Source: Phoronis australis | Lineage: Eukaryota > Phoronida > Phoronidae | Direction of reading: 5' to 3' | DNA length: 64,000 nucleotides | Assembly: GCA_002633005.1 (NCBI GenBank) | Contig: NMRA01000054.1 | Coordinates: 1 to 64,000, forward strand | Shown here: positions 31,893-44,403 of the stretch, piece after piece | Numbering within the stretch: the first letter of the stretch is position 1 | How the letters are laid out: each line of letters begins with the position of its first letter | Notes under the pieces: generated by a model | Database searches by the model: none | Seen by the model: only the letters and a program-made list of their open reading frames with translations | Told to the model about the DNA's origin: nothing | Program-made: the position numbers and the translations under genes

Positions 31893-32685
31893 TCTAAATG
31901 TTAAAATCCAAATACTTCCTCAGCTATTTGCTTGTAATCATCTGAAAAAATAAGGTAAAACACCTCAACAGGAGGGAGATTACGGTTCACCCGGTGATAT
32001 GAATTGACATTTAGAAAACTTTCTTGCACTTGATTTCTGAACTACACACACGCACTGCAAATGCTCCATTCGCGATTACCCAAGTACAGTATCAGGGACC
32101 AGGTTTCACATCTGCGCTGTGAAGTCCTGACACTGACTTTAGGTGCATCCATGAAAACGAAATTACCGATGAGTGGACGACTAAGTGTAGACCGTGACTA
32201 ACGCGACAAACCGGCAATTTCCGTACCGTCCTTAATCTCAAACTGTCAAAGTGCGACGTGTGTTTGGGAACATTTTTTTCTGCTTTGACTGCAAATTTCT
32301 ATCCAACATGCTGTAGAGCAAGACACCGTGAAAGTTACTATGAGAAAGAACAATTGCTCATTGTTTGTTGAACTCCTGTTTTGTGTAAATTTATTGAGAT
32401 AATGTGTTTGATATGAATGGCTGAATCGAAGCACCCGAGGAATTTCTAGTCCCGAGTGTCATAACTTGTAGTGTTATATGTAGTGTATTGGGGACCATCA
32501 GAAGCTCAGGTCGCCTGTGGTAATGCACAGGCTCTTTTCTTAAATGTACTATAAGAAACGATATTTGCCTTAAGAAAAAAATAAATTCAAACTATCGACT
32601 ACAAAAAAATGATGCTTGTTAATCGGCAGTAACTAGTTACCAGGTTAATTTAGAAGGTATAATTAAACAATGCATACCTGATCCA

Positions 32686-33064
32686 ATGGGCAGGATCACA
32701 TTTTTCTCAGTTTTTATCTCCTCCAACATAGCTAAATTCAACCTCTCGGAGCTTTAGGATGCCTCTTCTCCCTCCATGATCTAAGTAGGCACAAAGTTTA
32801 GATGGGAAGAACCCTACACCAAACTTGTTCCTATGAAGGGGACGCATCGTCAGTTCAGCAGCCGAGCCCTCGTCAAATCCAGCTCTGTTCAACAGAAGTT
32901 TCCACTCCACTACGTCCTCCGATATGTTTATGTACCGCAGATATTTGGAAATATCTCTGTCACAGCTCATAACACTCGTCAGATTCTTTTCACCCCCCGA
33001 CTTCAGTACAACTTACTGTGAATTTTGTAGAGAATGAACAACACGTCCCCACAAGGGACGCCAT
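32686..33064 (-). pseudogene. frameshifted 5' ORF upstream of the SFFSRL fragment
   Basis: ATG (33064-33062, minus) opens MASLVGTCCSFSTKFT. This frame stops just after a G6 run (32993-32998). With one G fewer it joins the open frame that continues SVMSCDRDISKYL to EFSYVGG. A further one-base shift near 32722 would extend it to a GSG|GTATGC donor-like site near 32686. Alternatively the first exon ends at a consensus donor (ACA|GTAAGT at about 33015). It probably belongs with 31377-31892 as one decayed or error-bearing gene. No function is recognised. Confidence 0.38.
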
Positions 33065-36000
33065 TATTGTGCCTTCATTCCGTTGTACTCTCAAAACTAG
33101 AATTCTTGTTGTAAGTTCAGTAATAAACTCTTTGTATTTTATTCAAATAAAAATTATACTTTTTTCTATATATAATTCATTATGAGAAATGATACAGAGA
33201 TAAATTGTAATTTAATGCTCTGTTTCTGTTAAAATACGCAATTTGATGAGTTTCGGTATGTCACGTGACATCGACCTTCGCTGATAATTGCCAAGGCAAT
33301 TATGCGAAAGTGCCTCCGAATAAAGTCGGGTTGTCAAAAAAGGATGAATTATCCCAAAGTTCAAATAGTATTACGTAGAACAATAAATTTTTTTCTGTAC
33401 TAAGACACCATTTTTAAATATAATTTGGAACCACTTTTTCATAATCGGACTTCTACTATCGGAAATTTTCGGGATTTATTAAGCCTAACCAAGGCCTGAA
33501 GTGACATTCGGTCAACAAAATGAAATACAAATTCACACAGATGCTCAAGAAAATCAATTCTCAAGCACAGCAATGGCTTCAATTCCACTAATTATGATCA
33601 TTTAAAGTCCCTAGCTGGCTTTCAGCTCTGTGGGTGTTGGCATTCTTTATTTCTGTTTGGACATTCTTGTCCTGTGTGTGAAAAAAAAACACGACGGAGG
33701 GTGTTTAGTATTTTTTTATAAAATGACTCCAGATGAAAAACAGATGTGATTTATTTATTCATATGTGAGTACAAATTGGTGTGTAAAGTATCAACTTAAT
33801 TGATCAAAGTGCCTCCCCCAACATTTTGCAATTTTGCAGGTTTTCTCAGATAATGCCTCTAAGTCCTAAAATTTCCAAACTTAAGCCTTTCAAACGAACG
33901 TTTATGACGAAAACAAAATTCTTCAACCAGTTTCGTGAAGTCCTATGCCACCTGTAGGGTACGTAATGAACCAATCCCACTCCTAATGTACATGTAACAA
34001 AAGGGTCCCGTGCATAAAGGATACTAAGTATTGCCCTTCTGAAATATTACCGTATTCGCCCTAATATGCGGCCAGGGCACTTAGAAAAATCCGCTTCAGG
34101 AAGGGGGGCGCTTATTATAGCCCAAAAGTGGTTGAACTCCGGTTTACAAAACAGGTGAAATCGTAAGCTAGAATTCAACAAATTTACGCTCTGTGACGCA
34201 TCTGTAACCTATGACAGAGTTTCTACAAAACTGCAATGCATTACTATCAAACTTTGTAGTTAACGTACGAGCATTTTTCAGAAAATCCCACTGCCAAAAA
34301 TTGCCATGAATTATTTTTCAAGCTCCACAGCTTGGTTTAACTATATATTAATAAACCATAAAAATGGTTCCAAATGATCAGTGCAATGGGTCCACATGCG
34401 CTGCCTGCGCACGTCTGGTAAAACGTGTATCATGCAGTTCCTAATTTAAACAAAGGTCTCGTTTTTTAGATTTGGTCCGCTATAAATAAAGCCACAGACC
34501 TGGAAATCCAGCAAAACACTTCTACCTTACAAATCTGACAATCCCTAGTCTCAGAAAATTTGAGCACCAGGCAAAAGATACTAATGATGAAATTCCGGTG
34601 ATGATAATCACCCACTTTGTTTATTTACTTCACCTACACAATTTGAATTAGTTGGTAAAATGAAGCCCATTCGTGAAAGCACCATGTGGGTCCAAATGCC
34701 AACCCAATATATGATAGAACCCAACAAGCTCAAGTTGCGGTTAAATCAGGATTTGCATAAATAAGGAAATTTACTGTATCAACAGATTAGCCAAATACGA
34801 ATAAAATACAGTGTTGCTACAGCGCACTATCACGTGCACAATATTTGGTCTATAATTTTCCCGCCGTAAATACATGAACCAATCAGATCACCAATGGCGC
34901 AAAGTTTTCGAAAAGAGCTCTGTTCTTAGAGAGTCCTGTTACTGCTCTATTTATTTTCAAAACTTTATTGTGTTACATTTAATTTATTTTATTTTCAACT
35001 CAATGAAGCCATTTAATATGAATGCTTTCAACACAATAAATGCATAAAAACCAAAACTTATGCTATATCAACATTAGACAAAATTAGTACACCCCTTTCT
35101 TAAAACATGGGTTAAAAGTTAGAAACAAAGGACACAAGTTTCCGTCACTTGTAACGTCGATTTTCGACATTGATGTTGGGAAGGAACATCAGTCCGGCGA
35201 CAGCAACACGGAATCGTACGAAGGCGATGATTTTCGAAATATGATTCGTTTTTGTTGTATGTCTTTTTCCCTACTGTTCAGGGTTACTTCTGAATCCAGG
35301 AACAAGAACTGAAAGAGGCAGGCTTAGTGATAACGTTGGAGAACGGTAACATTATATAAGGTTTTACAACTGTCATCGATAATGTCATCTCCGTTTTCAT
35401 CCAACCTTCCCTAATGAAAACTTGAATAAAGAAGACCTTCAGTACTTAAGTGAGCACGATATACTGTGTGATTTATGTTGAATTATTCAATGGTTTTTTA
35501 AGAACCATTTCACGCTATACCTAAGGCTCGTGCAAAGTACAACCAACGTCCCTTTTAAAGGCCACTCAACACTTCCCAGAAGAACTGCTCACTTGAGAAT
35601 GTTGAATTATAAACATGCAAAGGTTATGCTAGTCAAATCGTTGCAGTGGCGCATTTTTAATTCGAACAAAATCAATAAACAAAAACCGTTATATAAGTAT
35701 CTTTTGCATTCACATGTACTCCTTAGAATTTGTGCATAAACATGCTTTCACAGTTTTCTCAGTAGGCCTATGTGAACCATAAACCACAAACTGTCCGATA
35801 ACTATGCTGCTATTAGGCAAGCAGACGACATAGTCAGTCAGCACCGAAGTTTGAATTTTGTAATTAATTACCAGTAGCATTGACAAAAGTACTCACGATA
35901 CCAACACTTCTACTATTGGAAGACTTTGAACATCGTTTCAATGCCGAAATTAATATTTTTTCGTTGTACTGGACAGTAAAGTAGATGGAAATATTTCTCG

Positions 36001-37300
36001 TCAAAATACGCTAACCGGGACTTGCACCAGAAAATTTAGGAGAGTGGCGGCGCCTCTTGGCTAGCACGGAAGAAAATGTCGGAGTTGCGAATCTGTTGTC
36101 TATAATCTATGATACAACATGTAGGCAGGATTTAATTGATGAATAAATTCTCTATCAGAAATCACATCTTTGTTACTCTTTCACATTTTTTTAAAAAAAA
36201 GCGTTTTTCCAATGTTAATTGCAATTGGCTAACGCGCGTCTGACGTCACTAAGGCTGTACCGTGGGAGAAGGTAATAAGATAAATCAAGCTTATTATGTA
36301 TATATCTCATTGGGTGAATGCCTCTTGGCTACAGAACTGTGCTTAATGTGCAATTCGTCTGCGATCTCGGCTCTCAAAAGTTCATAATACAAGTTTTCTT
36401 CCGTGTAGTGGTGACTATTTGTGGAACGATGCCGTTCTCGGCACGGGCCAGGAAAGGTCCCCATCCGGTTGCGTAGCCTTGCCTTGGTGGAAGCTGTATA
36501 GTAAATATACAGCGGCCGTTGCACTGACGTAGGTAAAAACTGATCAAATAAAATGTGACACAAAATTAGTGTCATTAAAAATTACACTGTTCTTTAAGTA
36601 AACTAAATTATTGACTGGCGTTCTGCCGCGAGCCGTACACTATGCTGCTAAAGTTTGGATGCGCTCTTTAAGGTCGGCTTTCGGCGCCGTCACCTATTGC
36701 CATATTGGCCAGTTTCCCGAGTTGTTCCTCCAAGTTTAACAAGCGATCGAACTGTTTTTCGAAGTTGTGTACATGTCACAACAAATTACAAGAACTGATT
36801 TCATTTCTTTACAAGTTTTTAGTATTTTAATACCAGGAAACCGAATTTCATATTTTTTGCTCCTGCGAAGCTGTTATTATTTCCCGACAGATGTCACAAA
36901 ACTTTCGCAAATAGCGGGTGTCAAGCGTACTGTTTTCTTTGTTACAAAAGGCTGAGAATTATGAAATAAAATAATTTTTTACTTGATTGTTTTTCACTTA
37001 AATGGCTCCAGCGGGCATGGCGAGTGTCAGTTGACACCCAGATATTTGCACGCTTCCCTGCCGGTTTAGAGCTCAAGTTTCGGGACGAGGTGACGAGCAG
37101 AACTACCCGGGCTATGTGAAATTTCGGAGACTAACGGAGATCAACACACAGTGCTACTGGTACCTAGTTTATTTTGAAGATAGCGTTCATACAGCTAGTC
37201 ACAGGAAAGAAAAACGAAAAAGGTTGTGAGTATGCACATGTTGATCTGTCGACTGGACTACGGACTTGCAATGACCTATATCTCTTTGTGATGTGCAGCC
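33065..37300. other. long stretch without a supported gene
   Basis: 34051-34130 (CGTATTCGCCCTAATATGCGG, then GGGGGGCGCTTATTA) resembles the terminal repeats of pogo/Tigger-like MITEs seen in many invertebrates, but no partner end was found. Frames at 35530-35739 (+), 36294-36575 (-) and 36767-36955 (+) lack domain or splice support. Confidence 0.45.
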
Positions 37301-37439
37301 TCAGTGACGTCACGAAAAACAGCGCTTGCAGTGGGGCTTCACGGAACTAATAGATATTTACTTTTCAATGTAAAAAAAGAAAAATACTGTTCACTATTTA
37401 GGAATATGGGGATGCCAGTGACCTATGTTTATACTTTCA

Positions 37440-38790
37440 AAATTCATATTAAAATGCAGAAACATGTATTTCAGGCCTCATTTAATGTTAGAAAAACCAA
37501 GTTGATGTTCATGAGAACCCACCAACAAAAGCTGTCCCTTTCTATCAATGGTTCTCCCATCGAGAATGTTGAAAAGTTTAAGTACTTGGGCCTTATTTTA
37601 ATGTAGATCCCAATCTTAAATTTAATATGCACATAGATTACATCACAAAGATTTTATCAAAGAAAAGCGGTGTACTTAAACTTCTATGCAAATTTCTTAA
37701 TGTCAGTACTCTTAAGACATTTTGCCATTCTATTATTCAGCCTCATATCGATNTTGCCTGTTTTTGAGGTACACTCTAGTGTCAAGTTTCTCATAATAAA
37801 CGGGAAAAAACACAGTTTTTGTGACTTTTTGAAAACCGAACCTTCAGCAAAAAAAATGCAGTATAACAACCTATGTGATGGTTAAATGCAACATGCAAAT
37901 TATGAGCTCCATCGGTGATACTGCATCCGCCAACATTTCAAGCATTTGCAGATTCTACCAAAAAGCCCGTCTTAAACTTCTATGCAAATTTCTTAATGTC
38001 AGTACTCTTAAGACATTTTGCCATTCTATTATTCAGCCTCATATCGATTATTGTTTACTGGTTTGGGGGCATATTGGTGACACATCTGTCAGCAAAGTCC
38101 AAGTAATCCAAAATAGAGCCGCCAGGACTATCCTGGTACTAGAATTAGGGAAACCAGGGTAGATGACTTGTATTCCAAGCTGGGATTTGTATAAGTAAAA
38201 CAAAGAAATAAATATCTCTCTGCCTGTTGTATGTACAGATGCATCAATGGCTTGGCTCGGGCATATCTCGGCCGAAAATTCAATAGAAGTAAAGCTGTAT
38301 ATTCTACACGTGCTTCTGTTGCTGGAAATGTTTCTTTAAAAACAAATAAAACCGAGACCGGCAAGAGATCTTTTATCTATGCTGCTGCTACAATATGGAA
38401 TTCTCTTAGCCCAGAAATTAAACGGTCGAATTCAATAAATGCTTATAAACTTAAAAAGTGGCTGTAATGTACCGAACCTTTTTATACCCTGCCTGTTTTA
38501 ATCATGTCATTTTTACTCATTGTCATAAAGACTCTCACTGTTAAGAGTCATCTCTTTATTTATTTCATCTTTCATAGGTAAAATTTCACCATTCTTCGTC
38601 GTTCATTTATTGTTTAATTCTCAAACTGTTTTAACTGTATCTTTGTCACCTATATTTAATTGCTGTTTCATTGCTTCATTGTATTATATTACTGTTTTTT
38701 GTTGTTGAGGGCCCTCTTGGAAAGCATTGCTATCACTGAAGAGGTCACCCTCATTTTAAATATCACAATAAATAAACGAATAAATAACAA
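37440..38790 (+). mobile_element. CR1/jockey-like LINE, 3' end, interrupted by an N gap
   Basis: Plus-strand pieces give the C-terminal part of a non-LTR ORF2: KTKLMFMRTHQQKLSLSING and FKYLGLIL (37490-37600), LKFNMHI (37617-37637), then LLCKFLNVSTLKTFCHSIIQ with PHIDYCLLVWG (37974-38070), VIQNRAARTIL, and finally KTETGKRSFIYAAATIWNSL to KLKKWL and TAA (38466). The 3' UTR ends with the GGGCCCTCTTGGAAAGC/GAGGTCACCCTC region typical of this LINE type and an AATAAATAAACGAATAAATAAC tail. The frame is broken by stops and by a duplication at the N (37753). Confidence 0.85.
37675..38048 (+). repeat. 78-bp direct duplication flanking an N
   Basis: 37675-37752 and 37971-38048 are identical by eye; the N at 37753 follows directly on the first copy. 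The most likely cause is an assembly join. Confidence 0.85.
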
Positions 38791-39118
38791 GTCTACTTAT
38801 GTGGGGGGAGACAATCGTATTCGTACGCTCAAGTCAGATTAAAAAGACATGGCAGTCTGCAGTAATACCGGCCAATAATGGTTCAAACAAAAAATCGTTT
38901 AGAGGAAATTAACTGTCTAGGCCTACTCTGATGGCAAAGTGTAGGCGGCATTATGTTAACACGTGTCTCACGCGACAAGAAAATGACGTTAGAAACTCAA
39001 TTATGGTAGCACACATAGTATAATCACGAAGAACATATGTTAAGAGGTCTTTTCAGAGGAAGAAATGGTTCGCCCTTCTCTTCACAACGCATTTTTGGTT
39101 CGTCTTTCCTAAGAAGCT
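38791..39118. other. unassigned spacer
   Basis: Nothing recognised. Confidence 0.4.
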
Positions 39119-39374
39119 CTGGGGTCCGTTCCAAGAAAACTAACTGACTTAACTAAGTCCAATCTAAAACGCACGTAAATTTAAAGATAAAACTTAATTT
39201 CGCCTAAGCCCTCTCCAAGAAAGTGATTTTAAACTTAACTAAAATTTTTTACTTAAGTTTTGTCTTAGGTGTGACGTAATTTATCAGATGTGGAAGTTTC
39301 AAAATTAAGGGGTTGAGACAAATCTTAGACATAAGCCAAAAACGAACTTAAGTTTATTTTTTGACCGGGACCTG
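39119..39374. mobile_element. MITE of the GGGCCxGTTCCAAGAAA family, copy 1
   Basis: Begins GGGGTCCGTTCCAAGAAAAC and ends ACCGGGACCTG. The interior has many TTAACTTAAG-type words that fold back on themselves. It shares ends and internal words with 55914-56123. Confidence 0.7.
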
Positions 39375-42300
39375 TTCTTTCCATTTGTCGTTCGTATCTG
39401 AAGGGTTGTCCTGTGCAATCCACATTCTGTGGATGTCCATAACTGTTGTAACTCATCAAAACTTTTAATGAATTTTTTCTTAAATGGCAACCAAATGAAT
39501 TCTACTCATTTAGCATGCGTTATTCAAAGTAATGAGAGGCCTGCGCAATGCTTTACAACACAGCAAATAATAACAAAATATTGCATGTACATATATAGTA
39601 AAAGAACTTTTTCCGTTACGCAGTTGCAGCAGTCTTTTGTTTTGTGAAGTTGCAACTTGTCTAAGGGTTTACGTTTTGAGAGACTTTCTGATTTGAAAAC
39701 TAATTTCAGAGGAAAGCATTTTTACCCCATACGCACTGGCCATGGGTCTCTGGCGCAAGTGTTTTGCTGCACAAATTGTTCACAGCTAAGTATTTTAACT
39801 AAAAAATCTAAGTAAAAAGGAGCAGTGCACATCTTTAAACGCGAAACAGTGCATTGAGGACAACATATCACCATGGAAATCACCTGGAAGAAGAAAAATA
39901 GCACGACACGACGGGGGTTCGATAGAGTTGTAATGTCCACCTCCAGCGTGGATCAAATTCGATGGAGGGTAACTCTTGTCAGTTGAACCTGGAACAAAAC
40001 CTCATTTGTGTGAACCATAATATACTGTTCCATACAGTCAGACAGTTATTGGGAGTTTGTGCTCGAGTAAAAAAAAACATTGGGAGTTCGAGTTCAGCTT
40101 GTCATCGTCCATTTTCCTTGTCTTTGAGTGATTTTCCTTACCTGGGCAGCTTGTTGGTTTTGCTGGGCACGTGGAGATGCTTTTCGGAAACAAACTTTGT
40201 CAAGCTGTGCAATAGCTCGGGCGGCTTTGGCCTCTGAAAGATGGAAAGTTATCAGTTTCATATTCAACCTTTTTGATAGATTTTTGATTCTGACTAAAAT
40301 ACTCTTGAGATGGAATACATTGTCTTTCTATTACTATATATTGAAAACAGTGTCTACTACACGTTAGCTTTGCATGTAATTTCACTGGAGAAGGGGAGCA
40401 AGATAGAGTCGAACCATGTTACCCTACCGCGACTTTTCTAAAATGCTCGTTGTAATCGAAGCTCGTCTTAGCAAAATCAACTTGTATACACCATTACAGT
40501 AAAAGGGTACACATAAGACGGAAAACAGGTAAAATATGAATTAAAAGCGGCAAGACGTCTTGTCCTTGAAGACTTCTTCATTGGGAAATTATTGTAAGCA
40601 ACGGGATACAACAAAATACCAACGTCAGAGTCACCACAGACACACTATAATACCGTGTCCATTCATATATTTCATAATTTTTACTAATAAGGTGTACTTT
40701 ATTTCTCTTCTTACGTACGAGTTTCTTTCCTTAAAAATGAATTTTAGTAGAAGTTCACCAGAAACACTATCTGCTCCCAAGAAGAGAAATGCGAAGAACG
40801 TAAGAATAATCTGCAAGGCTTGTGAGGGAGCAATACTACCTAGCCCAGTGGAACGGAAAAATTAACTAGTTTCCTTCCTAGGTGGTTGCGCTTCACTTAT
40901 GTACGAAGGTCCATATCCTTGAGCATGTCTTAGATGTAGTGTTTACTGAATATCCTTTGTCATTCCTCGTAGACAACTTGCTCTTGAATTGTTTATGTTA
41001 ATTTAATGGGTCATTATCAGTTCTAGGTCAAAAACACATTTTCGGGATTATTTTTGGATGGGATACACTTCTGCAACTGATTAACTTTAACCAGTGGTAT
41101 AAAACAACATTTCGTTTGTGTTTTCGATAATTTCTTGCAAATGTCAATCTTCGCTGAAGTCAAGACTGGTGTCATAACTGGTTTAATACTACGAGGTCAT
41201 TTGTGGAGTGGTGTTAAGCTCCGCCAGCAAACCCCCAGACTGCGGCCGCAGGGTGGTACATGTTTGATTCCTCGCTCAGGCTGATCTCAAAAATGATTTT
41301 CTCCTCCACAATGCCCCTTTAAGCCAGGCTATCCAAACCAAACAAATTAAAGTTAGAGTTGCTGACCTTACATGTACATAAACCAAACGCTGAATATGAT
41401 TACTGTGGCAGTAGGGTCGATTTATTAGGTAAGATAAAATATTATGCAAGTATGGATCGATCCCACAGGCAGAACACATGTGCCGAGGAAGAACAATGTT
41501 GTCCGATAGATCGATCTAATCAGGTCGTTCTGTTTACACCGTTAGGAGTTTATCGGTTTTGCAGCGTCTGATTTGTCACTTCCTAATAGCGACCTCTGTC
41601 GTTTGGATTATTCAATGAAAAGTTATATTGCACGGCTTGCCGCTCCACATCACTTCACAACGCAAACCATCGTACTGCATTTTAGGCAATTAGAGGACAG
41701 AAGTATCAATTCCGTATGACGCTTAGCTGAAAAGTATGTAAATTTCCTGAGTAATCAAACGCTGAACATGAATAACCTTTGCCCCCTTCATACTTCCCTT
41801 AATTCTGAAGTGCCGACCGTTGCATTTTTATTTTTAGTGGAACTGCATTATGAATTGATGTGCTGTAATGTTTTTTGTTTTCACAGTGCACTGAACAATT
41901 AATTTCCAAAGGAATTATGCACAGGTGAACTTCTCCTGAAGTGCCAAACGGTGTTACGCAAACATTTTCCATTGAAGAAAGGTGTTTGGCACTCCCATTC
42001 TCATAACATCATAGATCCGATAGGCGTGCTTCAGGCTTACAAAAATTATCTTTTAAATTTACTGATTGGGAGAAGAATGCTATTGATTTGACCGAATTTT
42101 AAAATGCATCGAAATTATTGAAACCTAAATTTCTTGCATTATCTGTTTCCATTGGCAAAATGATTCATGAACCACGGCTTTTACTTCAGACGCATATATC
42201 AGTCAATCAGAAGCAATCAATCATTGGCAAGTTGTGTCATCATTTTTTGCATGTTGAGATGTAAAGTTTTTCTTCAAATCCGTATTCATCTTTTGGTAAT

Positions 42301-43945
42301 TCTAAAAGGCATACGCGTAAGTGCCAAACCATGGGCTTTCGGCCCAGGAAGACTCACGGGAATCGAGGTATCCAACGTGTGGTTTAAGTAAGAAATTTAC
42401 AGAATTTTGCCGGATTGATGTGAATTCTAACGCATTCCAGGAGTAGCCAGCTGCGATTTTATTGTTTAGCTTGTTATTGAAAATAACCCAAGAAATCTTC
42501 GTTTACTGACTGTCAATACTTAGAGGCCCATAACCATTGCCAATACAACTTACAGATAATTTGAAAATCGCGTCTGACAGTTTAATACACGTAGTCTCGT
42601 GAAAACTGTAAATTCCATAAATACCTTACACCTATCAAATCTTCAAAAGAAATGGTATAATATTATGCTTGGGATTATTCGCGCGAAAATATCGATAATG
42701 TAATCATTATGACTCGAACCCCACGGTTATTGTTCACAGACAGTGGTTTTCTAGCTAGTTAATTCAAACTTTCCTTTTTTGACTTGAGTCAATGCAATTG
42801 TATGCTTTTAATTTCCCACATTTTCTTACTTTTTTGAGCCACATGTCCAGGTGTTTGGTTACTTTGGTTACAATTAAGTGTGGCTTTGTTGCGAAATTGG
42901 AAATTCTATCTACGTGTACTTTACTGCTTGAATATATTTGCTATTGATGCAGCTCCTGTAATGTTTCCCCTTGGTTGCTGCACTGTTCAAATACATTCAT
43001 GTTTTGTCCGATTTTTGTTATACTCGTCGAATCTGCGGGCAATTGCCCCCCTTCCACCACTCCCCGGCGGCCGTTAGTGAACGTTGGCGTTCACAACTTC
43101 AGGTTGGAAGAAGGGTTGTAAATGGCTACGCTTATTTACCTTCTGTAACAATTGATTTCGTTTTACATGTGCCTGATAATGAAACATGTTCTCACGAGAT
43201 ATACAGTAGGTGCTATTTTAATTTATTTGTTTGCCATGTCTAATTAGCAATTCGCTACGTAGCTGTACAGCTGATGATCGAACACTATGCAAACAGTACG
43301 AGCGCGTGTTTGTGAATCAGAAGGTACAGTCGTGTTTTAACCAAGTTTGTGGTTACAATCATATAGTGTATAAATTTCGGCAGTTTTCATACATTGTACA
43401 ATAACCGCGATATTGCGTTCAACAGTAAGACTATATTGGAGACAATAAGTTTTAGCGAACAGTGTCTTGTTCGTCTGGTCACGTACTCCGTGTGCCACAC
43501 TCTCAGACAATGACGTCATAAGGGCGATGGCCGCTTCAAAAGTATAAGCGGAAAAATTCGTCTATAATTATCCAAGGTCTTGCATCTGCTTTCTTAACGG
43601 AAAGAGACACGTTATTTAGATAGTTAAGGTTTTCTTAAGAATTCATACATTTTTCGTTTTAAAATATACAGTATTTAAAGCGGCAATAAACCCGGCACAA
43701 AAACAACAATGGGTTTAAACTACTTATCTTTACAAAATTCAGGATGTCAAATTGTCTCTACATCAAACTAGAGAAAATTGTGTGGCTTCGTAAGAATCGA
43801 GTGTTAGTTAATTGCTTGAGGTCTGGGCTTGCCGCGGAGTGTCATTTTATACGCCTATTCTATAAAGAAATAAAGAACTGATAGTTATGCGGCCAATCCA
43901 GAAATCACGTGTCTGATCTCAATAACGAGGAACAAGTGTTCTGAT
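39375..43945. other. long stretch without a supported gene
   Basis: 41941-41993 is a stem of AGTGCCAAAC/GTTTGGCACT with a 33-nt loop. 40747-40799 (between TTTTAG and AAC|GTAAGA) could be a small plus-strand exon (SPETLSAPKKRNAKN) but nothing supports it further. No other coding signal was seen. Confidence 0.4.
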
Positions 43946-43949
43946 TTGT

Positions 43950-44403
43950 GTGCCTGAACCTGCTATCCCGGCATCTTACGGATGCTGCAAGATGAGTATA
44001 CGCAATTGGGTACCAGCTCGGTGGGCATCATTTAACTCCTGCAGAGAGACCAAGGAGAATTTTTCGAACGTGATCAAACCAAAAAGTTCAAAACACCTTC
44101 TGAGTCTAGATAGATTGGGCATAAGACACGTCATTCAAATTTTGACGGGCCACTGTAACCTAGCCCGACACAGACGCATTACTGGGCATATGGGAGCCCA
44201 GTGTGTCCCGAGTGTGGTACTGACGTTGAAACCCCTAAACACCTTATAGGGTCTTGCCCAGGCTTTATAGGCAACGGAGCAACCTACTGGATGGCACTGT
44301 TACATGCCTACAACATGTAGTGCATGGCAAAAAAGAGAAAAGTCTGTCCGTTTTCTTAAAGGAGACGGGTAGACTTGAAAACTTCCTTCACGGAGGACCA
44401 TAA
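43950..44403 (+). pseudogene. LINE ORF2 C-terminus: RNase H tail and CCHC-type knuckle
   Basis: Three frames join by eye. First comes the end of an RNase H-like region (KHLLSLDRLGIRHVIQILTG, then HCNLARHRRITGH). After a frame change near 44200 it reads CPECGTDVETPKHLIGSCPG, a C-x2-C..H-x4-C cluster. After a second change near 44290 it reads HGKKEKSLSVFLKETGRL, ending FLHGGP and TAA at 44401. This layout is typical of the last part of non-LTR elements that carry RNase H. Two frameshifts make it dead. The 5' part is missing. Confidence 0.75.

Noticed and set aside
34051-34130. pogo/Tigger MITE
   Set aside because: Only one end-like sequence is visible with no inverted partner, so it is noted in the region entry but not called.
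41941-41993. microRNA precursor with miR-96-like word TTTGGCACT
   Set aside because: The stem is only about 10 bp with a 33-nt loop, and the similarity covers one short word on the wrong arm.
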